DNA from: Chamaecrista fasciculata
Lineage: Eukaryota; Streptophyta; Magnoliopsida; Fabales; Fabaceae
Reading direction: 5' to 3'
Length of the DNA stretch: 64,000 nucleotides
Assembly: GCA_003254925.1 (NCBI GenBank)
Contig: QANZ01009716.1
Span: forward strand, 183,363 to 247,362
In this document: positions 43,155 through 53,342 of the stretch, one piece after another
Layout of the letters: the number at the start of each line of letters is the position of its first letter
Position numbering within the stretch: position 1 is the stretch's first letter
Notes under the pieces: generated by a model
What the model saw: the letters and a program-made list of their open reading frames with translations, nothing else
Databases searched by the model: none
What the model was told of the DNA's origin: nothing
Made by a program: the position numbers and the translations under genes

Positions 43155-43390
43155 TTAAGGGTAAATTACATTTTGGTATCCTGTGGTTTGAAACCTGACA
43201 CTTTGGTACCCTGTGGTATTCTCCATTAACACTTTGGTACCCTTTGGAGCTATTTTATAATTTTAACCATAACAAATTTTGTAAAAATTACATATTGACT
43301 GCAAAAAATTTTCAAAAAATTACAAATAGGTCTTTGGATACATATTGTTTAGGGACTAAAATGAAAACTTTAAAAAATTTTGGGGTTTCG
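43155..43390. mobile_element. Fold-back element, one arm retained
   Basis: GGGTAAATTACATTTTGGTA through CTTTGGTACCCTGTGGTATT and the spacer AATTTTAACCATAACAAATTTTG matches the left half and loop of 6813-7242. The right arm is replaced by unrelated sequence at about 43385. Confidence 0.75.
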
Positions 43391-43581
43391 ATTCTCTCTC
43401 TTCACCCACGACTTCTTCCAAACCACTCCATTCTCCACTCTCCCTTTGTTTGCGTTTCGATTTTCTGAAATTGTTGTTGATTTTGATTTTGATGCTGGTG
43501 ATGATGATGATTAGGATAATCTAGATCTTGAAATTCTTGGACGTTAGGGTTCCAAGCGGATTGCTGAACTTTGTTCGTTTC

Positions 43582-43631
<50 letters not shown>

Positions 43632-44125
43632 GGTGTTTGAGAGAGGGAGAGGTGAGAGTGAGAGAAAATTTTTGTATTTTTGAGCAAATTCACTTAAAAT
43701 CTTAATTTATTTCTTTTTCTTACATTTTGATCCTATTATAAAAAAAAGGATCTTAATATAAGAAAATAAAACTTTTGGAGAATAAAAGCTTATTTTTCCT
43801 CTTTTTTAACAGAAAAATGGATGGAAAACGTTAGAGGGACCAACTTTGACAAGTTTTGAATAACTGAGGAACTAATATGGAATGAAAAATAACTGAGGGA
43901 CCTATTTGGAACAATGGGCATAACCGAGGGACCAAAATAGGACTTTGGCCAAATTTAAAATATAGCATGCATGATAATCCCCTAAACATAAAATATTACA
44001 TCATAAAAGTACCTATCTATATTAAAAAACATAAAAATCAAACAAATAAATTCATAAATCAATTGAACTAGCTACTGAAAAAAATTTCAAAAATTTTTCA
44101 AACACATACGTTTGACTTGAATTCT
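43391..44125. other. Gene-free stretch with GA microsatellite
   Basis: A (GA)n run spans about 43584-43632. Upstream, CTTCACCCACGACTTCTTCC and GGTTCCAAGCGGATTGC look like a 5' UTR or TE leader, but no frame continues. From 43800 to 43945, GGGACC-type phrases resemble one arm of a fold-back element. Confidence 0.45.
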
Positions 44126-45160
44126 TTATTGGAATGAAGATGATGGAACTTGAAACGACAAACCATAGGTCTCTAACTTTTGGTGCATGACTTTGGACAA
44201 TCTCTCCACCATGGACTGAGAAAAATGATTCACATAATCCCCAACCTCACCCTTCCTAAAGAAGTTCTTATTCTCATACCTATTCAACATAGTCCCACTT
44301 TTGTTCACTTCCAATTCCCTCATATTCTCAAACTTGCACATCTCAATAATCTTCTCAACGACACCCTCTCTTTCCTCCTCATGAGTAAAACGACAACCCA
44401 AGAATTTAGCCACCCTCATCACATGAGATTTAGTGTCACATTTCAAGTCCTCATACTTGATGAACAAAACCTTATCTGGCCTTTCCTTGCTTGTCTCCCA
44501 ATAACTCAACATGTGACTCCAAAATGGACCATAAGCACAAACCCCATTACAATAATTCTCAAAGGCATCCTCCAATTTTATTGAAGGCAATGATGATGGG
44601 ATCAACTTGTTCACAAAGTGCCAAAGTGACACAAAAGTGTCATATGGGTTCCTACAAATGTACACCACTTTGCAATTAGAGTCCTTGATTGAGTTAGGCA
44701 ATGCATGAAATGGCACATGGGTTGAGAAAAGCCTAGGCTCATCATCACCATACATGCTTGAGAGATTAGGGTTTTGGTTGTTGCTATAGAGATTGTACTC
44801 GAAGGAAGGCACGAGCTCGTGAGGGTTCGAACCGAGGAGAGGATGGTCCTTACTGTGGGGTGCGAATCGATGGCGATTCACAAGGCAAAAGGTTAGGGCT
44901 TTGAGCCATGTGGTGCCTGATTTGGGTTGAGTGGCTACTATGATATCATTGTCTTTATCTTGGAAGTGCTTTTGAAAAGAGAGTATGGATTGGATTTCAA
45001 CAGGCATGCACCAAAAGCCTTTGTATAGGTAGAAATTAGAGGAAGGTAACCAACCTCTGTGTTTGGGAAGATAATGAAGAAGATCCCTACATTCTTGGCT
45101 AAGGTTGTGCTCTCCAATGGTGTTGTGGTATTGCTTCGGGGATGTTGATGCTGCAGCCAT
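44126..45160 (-). CDS. Cytosolic sulfotransferase, divergent branch (intact, 344 aa)
   Basis: This single-exon minus-strand gene starts MAAASTSPKQYHNTIGEHNL and ends FQVPSSSFQ. Motifs are PKSGTTWLKAL (from residue 79), STHVPFHALP with catalytic H148, YICRNPYDTFVS (R170, S178), GPFWSHMLSYW, FIKYEDLKCDTK and FRKGEVGDYVNHFS. The last has Tyr where the other copies have Trp (GDW). It differs across its whole length from the other members and has its own C-terminus. It is probably an older paralogue, with a possibly different acceptor. The role is PAPS-dependent sulfation in the cytosol; the substrate is unknown. It sits at the outer edge of the cluster, next to conserved single-copy genes, and may be near the ancestral locus. 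Confidence 0.94.
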   Translation of the reverse strand: MAAASTSPKQYHNTIGEHNLSQECRDLLHYLPKHRGWLPSSNFYLYKGFWCMPVEIQSILSFQKHFQDKDNDIIVATQPKSGTTWLKALTFCLVNRHRFAPHSKDHPLLGSNPHELVPSFEYNLYSNNQNPNLSSMYGDDEPRLFSTHVPFHALPNSIKDSNCKVVYICRNPYDTFVSLWHFVNKLIPSSLPSIKLEDAFENYCNGVCAYGPFWSHMLSYWETSKERPDKVLFIKYEDLKCDTKSHVMRVAKFLGCRFTHEEEREGVVEKIIEMCKFENMRELEVNKSGTMLNRYENKNFFRKGEVGDYVNHFSQSMVERLSKVMHQKLETYGLSFQVPSSSFQ

Positions 45161-46180
45161 ATTATTATTGTGTTTTGATTATTATGTTCAATGAAGATAA
45201 GATTTTGGGTTGAAAGTTGAAAGTTGAAAAAAATATATATGTTTAGAAGTTAAAACAACTTGCAAAAAAGAGAACCAAGTTAATTTCCTAACGAATTATC
45301 TGATGACCAGGGTATTGTGTCCTTTACCACACGTCCATTTACTTGACGAGAGTGTTCAATGCTTTACCACATATCCAATGTATAAATATGGTATTGATCA
45401 CATATATATCTGATATTCATTACATGTTTATTGAAATTAATTAATTAAATATAAAATTATATAATATAAAATATCTATATTATAAAATATCCGATACTAC
45501 AAACCTTTTTAATTATCCAATTATTTCAAACCAATATAAAATATCTAATTAAAATGGTATTCATAACCATTTATTATCTGATAATTATTTTGTTTTTTTA
45601 CAGCTCATACTTTTTTATATTTACTATTCAACAAATACCAAATATTTTATAGGCTAAACATCCATCCAAATTTTTATCTTGTTTTCTTTTTGTCAGATAA
45701 ATCTTCCATTCGTAATTTAATACTGAAATAGGATGTAATTGCTGATGTGGCATGATTCTAGCCATTGATGTAATTTAATACTGAAAAATAATAAAAAATA
45801 ATAAATTTTTTAACTAATCAAACATGTGTATGGAGTCACATCACTAGTTACATACAAATAATTTTTCCACGTGTCATTATCTTATCAACCCATGACCCAT
45901 TGCATCTTATATCAAGAATCAAACGTTGCATTATAGTCTAATCCATAACAATATTGGAAAAGAAAAGAAAATCCTAATTCCTTAACAACACCCCTAAGAA
46001 AAAAGATTATAACATAGTCTTATCCTCCAAATTTTCATGTGATAACTTTCTTCTTTGCCAATGATAGCTAATTGATGAGATTGGCCCAAAATAAACAATT
46101 TTTTTGGCCAAACCCAAAATAAACTAAATGATGAGAATATCTTTGTTCTTTTTTCAGAAAAAAAAAAATATGGGTAATCG
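45161..46180. other. Intergenic, no gene
   Basis: AT-rich. Around 45350-45660, ATATAAAATATCTAATT and related phrases form imperfect repeats of the kind seen at 13320-13560 and 20640-21050 (GATATC-rich element). No coding sequence. Confidence 0.4.
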
Positions 46181-46189
46181 ATTTAAACA

Positions 46190-46451
46190 TGGGCCTGATG
46201 GACCGAACCATTATGTTCAGCTTGCAACAGGCCGATTTGGCCCATAATACCTAACACCAAAGATCATCAGTATTTCTGAGGCTTGAGGGGTAAGGCCCAA
46301 AATTAGAAAATGAAAACGACGACGTTCCGCAGGGTACGAAAATTGTAGTAAACCAGAAACCCTAATTGGGGAATAAATAGTCGTAAAAGCTCAAATCTTC
46401 ATCTTCTCCTCCTTCGCAGCGGCATCATCTTCCTTGTTTTCAGCTTCAACC
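46190..46451 (+). promoter_or_regulatory. Ribosomal-protein-type promoter: site II and telo box
   Basis: Site II-like TGGGCC (46190-46195) and GGCCCA (46239-46244 and 46294-46299) precede a telo box AAACCCTAA (46357-46365). The latter lies about 90 bases before the eS19 start codon. In plants this combination is characteristic of ribosomal protein and other growth-linked promoters. A pyrimidine-rich stretch (CTTCATCTTCTCCTCCTTC, about 46397-46415) lies in the leader. Confidence 0.8.
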
Positions 46452-48529
46452 ATGGCTACTGCGAGGACTGTGAAGGACGTCTCGCCTCACGAGTTCGTCA
46501 AGGCTTACTCGGCTCACCTCAAGCGATCCGGCAAGGTACACACTAAAATGCCGCTTGCTAGTTGGGAGTGAATCATATGTAAATTTTCGGAAGTTGATTG
46601 CAATCCATTGGTGTTCTGTGCTAAACGGAATGCGTCTCAGTGGTGGAAGTTCTATGCTTGTGATCTTTGTAGTCTTTCTCAAGTGGGTTTTCTGTTAGGT
46701 TGTGCTGATTTGATCTGTTTTCAGTAACTTGCTTTTTTAATTTGTTTAAATCGTCTTCCCTTATTGATGCTGTACGGTTTAAACTACAGCATTTTAATAT
46801 GATTTGAGGTTATCAATTGTGGCTCTTATGTTTATATGTAATTAAAAATTAACAAATATCTTATTATTGTGTTTCTAGCGAATCACGTGCTTGCAGTGTT
46901 CTAGGAAGTAGTCCATGTACTAAAATTGATGTTTTTCGTTCTGTGTGAATTAATTGGTGAGAAAATCGGGCACTCGTTTCAGTTTGGTAAATGTAGATAG
47001 AAAGCCCAATGGTTTCCTGAATATATAGTAAATGGTCAATGAATATCTATACAAGATAATGATTATAGGTGTTTGGTGGTGAAGGTAACCTTGAGAGTGT
47101 GAAGATTTGGACTTGTATCCTGTGTTCCCCCCTTAAAGAAAATTAAATATTTGTCTCGGTGGCAATGAGTAGAATTTTTGTCAGAGGATCACTTGATAGG
47201 GAACTATTGCATGCCTAATAACCTTGCTATTTACTTAACCTTGTTGCCTTGCCTTATGACGACAATTTCTCTACACTTGTTCTGTTTTCTGGGATGTTTC
47301 TTCTGGTTGTTGTTGGATTAATGCTCTCAATTTGGGGAAGTGATTATTGCTAATATCTTTTCATTATTGGTTGCTGTGTTTTATCTCTAATTTGTTCATC
47401 TGTTTGCTTGGTTATGAACAGATGGAGCTTCCTGAGTGGACAGATATTGTCAAGACTGCAAGGTTTAAAGAACTGGCTCCTTATGATCCTGATTGGTACT
47501 ATGTTAGAGCTGGTATGTTTATATTTTTGTCTTGTGCTTTTACACAGCTAAGTGTGCAAATGCCCCTTCTGTAATTTCATTAATCACGTTTGCGGTTAAT
47601 TTTCTATTGATTGCAGCGTCCATGGCAAGAAAGATCTATTTGAGAGGGGGCCTAGGTGTTGGTGCTTTCCAGAGGATTTATGGTGGCAGCCAGAGGAACG
47701 GTAGCCGCCCTCCTCATTTTTGTAAGAGTAGTGGTGCTATTGCTCGCCACATTCTTCAACAACTGCAGACCATGAACATCATTGAGATTGACACCAAAGG
47801 GTAAGGAAGAACTCCTTTAGTCTTTGACCTTCAATTTTTTTTGTTCTTTTTTTCTTTCCACACTTTTTGAGGAATGGTAACTTTATAAGTTATGTGCAAT
47901 GCATCCATGGCTAATGCATTGATAGGCTACTTGAAATTAAGTTTTGCTCTTTCCCTTTCAGTTTGCCCCTTTTTTTTGTTTAAGTTTGGATATGGTACAT
48001 ATTTGGTAAATTGTAAGTATCCCCACTAACTTATAACTCAAGTAGTCAAGTTCATTAATTAGATGTTACTAACTCAATAATTATAGTATGAAAATTATTA
48101 AAGGCAGATTTCATGCTGAACTTTGATATGGTCTTAGTATTATACTGCTTTACTTTTAAAATTTGAAAGTTATGCGAGCTTAGAGATCATATTGGGAAAC
48201 TTTGATCGGTTATATGTTGGGAAGCTTCACTATCAACCTTCATCATTGTAAGAATTTCTATATATTATAACTACTTTGCCAATTTTCTATAGTATTCTGT
48301 AGTCTGGAAAAGTGAAAAGATTACCTATGAATCTTTGATGTACCTGTTCCTACAACACAATAAACTCGTACCTTCTCTTTTTCTTGCATGATTCTTTCCT
48401 CCTTGTGATGATAATGTTCTAGTATTTATCTGATGGTATGTATCTTTATCACACAGTGGCAGGAAAATCACTTCCAGTGGTCAGAGAGATCTTGACCAGG
48501 TTGCTGGTAGGATTGTCATTGCTCCTTGA
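46452..48529 (+). CDS. RPS19: 40S ribosomal protein S19 (eS19), four exons
   Basis: The exons are 46452-46535, 47422-47512, 47617-47800 and 48457-48529, all at GT/AG sites and giving 143 codons, the usual plant length. The protein starts [20 protein letters not shown] and has [58 protein letters not shown] and ends [11 protein letters not shown]. eS19 is a structural protein of the small ribosomal subunit needed for 18S rRNA maturation. The long first intron (886 bases) is common for such genes. No defect is seen. Neighbours are unrelated to translation. Confidence 0.97.
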
Positions 48530-49395
48530 TTTCTCAAGTTTCAACCACTGAGGGAAGGCATATCATTCATTTTCATCTGAGATTTCGGTTTTTCTTGGAG
48601 AAATGTGGCAACTATAAGATTGTTTGACAAGCAAATTTTGTTTTTAGTTTCTTAGTGTCTTTGTTAAAGCTGAACATATTTAAATGTAACTTTGTTTTTT
48701 AGTCTTCTAAGTGATTGTCTTGTCTCATCGGTCTATTCTGAAAAATCATTTAAAAGTTTTGCATTGGGTTTTAAAGTAAATGAATTTTAGGAAAATAAAA
48801 TAAGGAATTACTACTATATTACATCTGCATTATCAAATTAAGAAAAATACTACAGTGCTTATAAGTGATAGATCACTCAAATTTTTGTTATTAAGACAAA
48901 ACTATTTTTTCACCAGGTATAACATTCTTCTTTTCCTTTTGTTGAAAAAAATCATGTGGTTTTCTGAGTGAACCCTGTTGTCTAAAAAAGGGATTCATTG
49001 TAAAATAAAAACAATACTTTATGATAAAGTATTCGCGAGGTATCTATAACACATTTTATTTACAAATTTAAGGTTGCCAGAAAAAAACCCAGAAAGGCAT
49101 CTTTCCCATCTCATGCAGACACAAGTATCAACCAATAACAACAATGGCCAATCTGCATATGCAAACCTCTTAATATGTATATATATATATACACATATAT
49201 CAAATCAATGATAAGTCATAAAATTAAATACTTTCCTGCAGATTAAATATGCTTATATATAATTGCTACTGTAATTTCCTTAAAGAAAATTATGCCTAAA
49301 GAAATTTCTAAACCCCTTTCCAAATCATGAATTAATTAATTAATTAATTTCCTCACCCCGACCCCCACATTTTTTCTCCTACTTTCTCACTTGCC
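48530..49395. other. 3' UTR of eS19 and intergenic DNA
   Basis: The 3' UTR probably extends to about 48720. Beyond it the DNA is AT-rich with a TA run at about 49175-49205 and an (ATTA)n stretch near 49330. No gene. Confidence 0.5.
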
Positions 49396-49413
49396 AAACA
49401 TCACAATCTCACA

Positions 49414-49542
49414 GACCAAGTTTCGCTTAAGCAACGTCGAGGTTTGAATCATGCCTATAAGGCTAACTCCAAACCCTTAAATGAAGCACTGATTCGTAAA
49501 GGATTAGTCTTGACCTAGGGTTACGTTTTGGAAAACCTAAAA
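49414..49542 (+). mobile_element. 5'-truncated SINE with 18-bp target duplication over a stop codon
   Basis: The body GCTTAAGCAACGTCGAGG, GAGGTTTGAATCATGCC (degenerate B box) and CCCTTAAATGAAGCAC matches the SINEs at 53000 and 53165. AAACATCACAATCTCACA occurs at 49396-49413 and 49543-49560. The right copy contains the last codons and stop of the MIZ1-like gene (minus strand GTG AGA TTG TGA). Confidence 0.9.
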
Positions 49543-49547
49543 AAACA

Positions 49548-50321
49548 TCACAATCTCACAAAGAATACACTTAGCTCAGGCCCATTATGTACCTCCGGCA
49601 TCATCATATAAAATGTTTCGGAGTCTTTCGACCCGATTACCCGCTCGAAATCCGCCCTCATGTACGAAAGCTCGCCGTCCTCCGGGTCCGACATATCGTC
49701 CGGCAGAACTCCGACGCCGGTGGACACCGCGTGAAGCAACTGCATCACGCTCAGATCCTCCTCGCTCGGCTGTCTCTTCACGCCGTAACCGTTTTTTTTG
49801 CCGTCGCAGAACATCGTCCAGATCGGCTCGTCGGCGATCTTCGTCTTCTCCGCCGGATTCTTCTCGCACTCGAACGCGATTCTCATGAATCCCGTCCTGA
49901 TATCCTGTAAAAGCTTCGACGTCGGAATCGCGAGCTCGAGGAGGAGAAATGGGACGCAATTAGGGTTTTCCTGAAACGCGAGGCTCACCCGAGCTTTCCT
50001 GTACCCGAATAGGGTTCCGCTCACACGAGTCCCGCCGTGGACGAACTTGTCGGAGGCCGGACCGCCGGAAATCGACGTCGGAAACTTGCACGACGGCGCG
50101 ATGATCGGAAACGACCGGAACGCCGATCGGAATTTCCGGAATATTTTGTTGGGCTTTTGGTTTTGATTCTTGGTTGCTGGTTTTAAGGAGATTGATGGAC
50201 GAATTGGTGTTGATCCACCGCCTTTCTCGGTGGCTTCCTCCGCCGTCGTCGCCGCCGATGAATCTTCCTTCGCCGATTTCAGAAGTGGCGGCGCCGCCGG
50301 AGGGCCCGGGCGCAATGCCAT
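49548..50321 (-). CDS. MIZU-KUSSEI1-like protein (DUF617), 257 aa
   Basis: This single-exon gene belongs to the plant-specific DUF617 family. Its founder MIZ1 is needed for root hydrotropism in Arabidopsis and associates with the endoplasmic reticulum. The chosen start is MALRPGPPAAPPLLK; an in-frame ATG 16 codons upstream (50369) is possible. A low-complexity, basic N-terminal part (to about residue 70) leads into the conserved domain: SGTLFGYRKARVSLAFQENP, LLLELAIPTSKLLQDI, EPIWTMFCDGKKNGYG, LPDDMSDPEDGELSYMRADF and the end GPELSVFFVRL. Codon use is clearly richer in G and C than the surroundings. It is one of several MIZ1 paralogues typical of eudicots; a specific role is not inferred. Confidence 0.93.
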   Translation of the reverse strand: MALRPGPPAAPPLLKSAKEDSSAATTAEEATEKGGGSTPIRPSISLKPATKNQNQKPNKIFRKFRSAFRSFPIIAPSCKFPTSISGGPASDKFVHGGTRVSGTLFGYRKARVSLAFQENPNCVPFLLLELAIPTSKLLQDIRTGFMRIAFECEKNPAEKTKIADEPIWTMFCDGKKNGYGVKRQPSEEDLSVMQLLHAVSTGVGVLPDDMSDPEDGELSYMRADFERVIGSKDSETFYMMMPEVHNGPELSVFFVRL

Positions 50322-50369
50322 TTGGCCTAATTTATTGTACGGAGCTAGAAAATGTAAATGAGGAATCAA

Positions 50370-51994
50370 TGAAGAAGAAGCATGAGGATGTGTTTATATG
50401 AAGAAATCAATGTTATGGGATGCACGTTAACAGAGTTTTTTTTTTTCATGAACATATATTATATGTACAATTTTTGCATTAAAAAAATGTTAAGGATTGA
50501 AGATTGAAGAGATATGTTTGTTTGAATATGAAGATGATAGACATTAGAGATTAGGCAGTATTGACTTTTGGTTAGGGTTTTCAGTTAATTAGTTTGAGTT
50601 TGGGTTTCGATCTGTTGAGTTCAGTTACAGAACCTTCTGGAGGGATTTGCTAAACATAGAAACGTATGAATTTGCATTATCTGTTGTTTATTTGATTCAA
50701 TTTATTAGCTGTTGGAAATAATTATTTTGGGAAAAGAGAGAAATCATCATATGGACTCTAGTGTGAGGTGATATACATAAGTCCAGATTTGTGCTAAGGA
50801 TAATTCAAAAATATTTACACAAAATAAATTTGGCTAAAGTATATGGATTTATCTAACATGTGTCTTTAGGCATATTTTAAAGTTTCTTCTAATTAGTTAA
50901 TAGAGCATTTCATATCTTGAAATTTACGAAAATTTATTTAAAAGATAATTTTTAATGTTTGAAAACTCACTTGACCAATAAAAAAAAAACCTTAACATGT
51001 GTCATAAAGGCACACGTTAGAAGGACCCAAATTATATTAAGGCTCTCTTAGGAGAAAAATTACCTCTAAGTTTTAAAATTTAACAAATAGATTCCCTGAG
51101 TTTTTAACTAGACTCATTTAAGATCTTTGAGTTTTAAAACTTGGCAGGCAAACCTTCTGAGCTTCCAACTTTTGTTCACTTAAGACCTTGAGTTTTTTTT
51201 AATTATGAGGTTATTAAAGGGTTTTAAGTAAACAAAGTTGAAAGTTCAAGGGGGGCTATCTATGAAGTTTAAAACTCAAGGATCCTAAGTGAGCACAATC
51301 GAAAACTCAGAGTGTCTTTCTATTAAATTTTAAAACTTAAGAATATTTTCTGCTCTGAACTTAAAATTCAAGAGGTCTTGATGCAATTTAGTCGAAAAGT
51401 TATAATTTTATGAAATATTATGTAATATAATATATAATTAAGGTTACAAGTTTAAATGATAACAAATTGATGAAGGAAAGCAAGTAAATGTTTTGACAAA
51501 TCGATGAAGAAGTTTAGGACATCAGCATCTGAAATTATCACTACTTTTCAAATCTGGAAAAAAAAAATTAATGATGAATAGTTTTCTACAACACTAAGAT
51601 CAATAATATTATTCATCTTACATATAATAATGATTGTGCTTTTATTTATTCATATTATGTTGATACATATATGTTTTCAAAACAAATGGATTCCTCTTGC
51701 CATTTTTCTAAAAAGATTCCTATGTATGTTGTATATATATATATATACTATATTATACGTGTGATTTTTGGTTGGTCAAAAATAATTAAATTGAAAATTA
51801 AAAAAAAGAAATAAACATGTATAACTTGATAATTCGCTGACCGTATAAATAATGAGAGAGAGAAAGTAATAGATGGAATTTAAAAAAGTGAAAATCTATT
51901 ATTTGATCTTTTAATTTTTACACTTTTAATCATTTAGTCACTGAATAACTAAAAATGTCAAATCAAACGTTACATAACGAAAAACCTCTAATAT
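50370..51994. other. Intergenic, with a decayed fold-back
   Basis: No gene. From about 51050 to 51395 phrases such as GAGTTTTTAACTAGACTCA, AGTTTTAAAACTTGGCAG and AAGTTTAAAACTCAAGGATC form an imperfect palindrome. A TA run lies at about 51731-51747. Confidence 0.45.
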
Positions 51995-52183
51995 ATTTAT
52001 ATATCTTATATTATATGGCTTCGCCCTTTTCTGGTCGTTCATGTTTAAAACTATAGTCTATGAAATTAAAAATAAGAGAAAATTTATTATTCGGTCTCTC
52101 TTTCTTTACTAAGTTAACAATTTAGTCCCTTATTTATTTTACATACATATTTGCGTGCCCGTTAGGACACGCAAAGCCCCTAG
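51995..52183 (+). mobile_element. Helitron 3' end with hairpin
   Basis: The right end has the stem GCGTGCCC (52153-52160), loop GTTA, GGACACGC (52165-52172, one mismatch), then AAAGCCC and CTAG (52180-52183) followed by T. This is the hairpin plus CTRR layout of Helitron 3' ends. The body is shared with 29580-29773 and, inverted, 52600-52790. The left end is not defined. Confidence 0.85.
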
Positions 52184-52599
52184 TGTGTGTATATATATAT
52201 ATGTGTGTGTTTTTTTTTATGTTTTAATTTATAGTGTATATATATATATATATATATAGTTAAGGATGTTGAAGGATCATAGGTAGGTAGAGTTGACTTT
52301 GTGATTCTATAGTATAATAAATCAAGAGAAAGTAGGCATTTCATTTATTTAATATTTTAACTTTGAAGTTTTGAACACATTTTGATTGTTAATATTTTTT
52401 TAGTGTAAGGAGTGGCACAGCACCAACCTGCCACAAAGTGTGTAGACTAGTCATTTTACCAACAAAATTTGGCACCATCCATAAATTATTCAATCCCTAA
52501 GATATACGTATTAAGTTAAATTGAGTCAGAACTCGGATGTATAGAAAAAAACATTGTTAATAAGAAAATTTACTTTCATAACATCTATATATATATACA
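52184..52599. other. Spacer between two Helitron ends
   Basis: It holds GT and TA microsatellites (52184-52211, 52237-52257) and AT-rich sequence. No coding. Confidence 0.4.
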
Positions 52600-52790
52600 C
52601 TAGAGGCTTTGCGTGCCCTAACGGGCACGCAAATATGTAAATAAAATAAATGAGGGACTAAATCGTTAACTCAGTAAAAAAAAAGGGATCAAATAATAAT
52701 TTTTCTCTTATTATTAATTTTGTACTATAGTTTTAAAATATGGACGACCAGAAATGGGTGGAGCCATATAATACAAGATATATATATATA
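52600..52790 (-). mobile_element. Helitron 3' end, inverted copy, perfect hairpin
   Basis: Read on the minus strand it ends GCGTGCCCGTTAGGGCACGC, AAAGCCT, CTAG (complement of 52600-52603) and then T. The stem is perfect (GCGTGCCC with GGGCACGC). The rest matches the plus-strand copy at 51995. Confidence 0.85.
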
Positions 52791-52999
52791 TATATATCTC
52801 TCAAAAAGATTAGTCACTAATTATAAATTTAGAGAAATTACCTTGTACTCACCAGAAAAGAAAAATGCAAGATTTTGTTATACCTTTTCTCATTTCCTAA
52901 ATACATTTATTACATAATTAAAAATTAGAAAAAAAAACTAATTTATAAAAGTAATCTTAAAACTGCAACAAATAAAGAAACATTTTTTATAACCAAGTT

Positions 53000-53155
53000 T
53001 GGTTGACCTAATGGTCAAGTTCATTAAGTCGCTTAAACAAGGTCGGGGTTCGAATCCCGCCTTGTGTATACAACAACTAATTGGTCAGCGATAGACCCTT
53101 AAATAAAGCACAAATTTGCGGAAGATAAATCCTTGGCCTATCAAGCTTTTTTTTT
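53000..53155 (+). mobile_element. tRNA-derived SINE, copy 1
   Basis: The A box is TTGACCTAATGGTCAAG and the B box GGGGTTCGAATCCCGCC (about 53044-53060). Then come GACCCTTAAATAAAGCAC and a tail. The next copy follows after only a few bases. Confidence 0.8.
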
Positions 53156-53159
53156 AACT

Positions 53160-53342
53160 AAACTTGGTTGACCTAGTGGTCGAGCTCACTAGGTCGCTTA
53201 AGCAAGGTCAGAGTTCAAATTTCCCCTTGTACATACAACAACCAATTAGCCAACGACAGACCCTTAAATGAAACACAGATCCGTGAAGCATTAGTCCTTG
53301 GCCTGTCGGACTGGAGGATACCTTGAAAAATCTAAAAAAAAT
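53160..53342 (+). mobile_element. tRNA-derived SINE, copy 2
   Basis: It begins CTTGGTTGACCTAGTGGTCGAG; the B box is degenerate (AGAGTTCAAATTTCCCC). It shares GACCCTTAAATGAAACAC with copy 1. It ends GGATACCTTGAAAAATCTAAAAAA, giving the A-rich 3' end of the family. Confidence 0.8.

Noticed and set aside
43584-43632. (GA)n tract as a possible CRISPR-like or regulatory array
   Set aside because: It is a simple dinucleotide microsatellite. No CRISPR array is expected or seen in this eukaryotic sequence.
49585-49959. Arg/Asp/Glu-rich open frames antisense to or overlapping the MIZ1-like gene
   Set aside because: They are frame shadows of the GC-rich MIZ1-like coding region. The correct frame has clear family motifs.
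53000-53340. tRNA genes suggested by GGTTCGAATCCCGCC and A-box-like sequences
   Set aside because: No complete cloverleaf can be drawn. The sequence continues into a repeated body with an A-rich end and recurs elsewhere, so these are SINEs. The same applies to 17225-17428.
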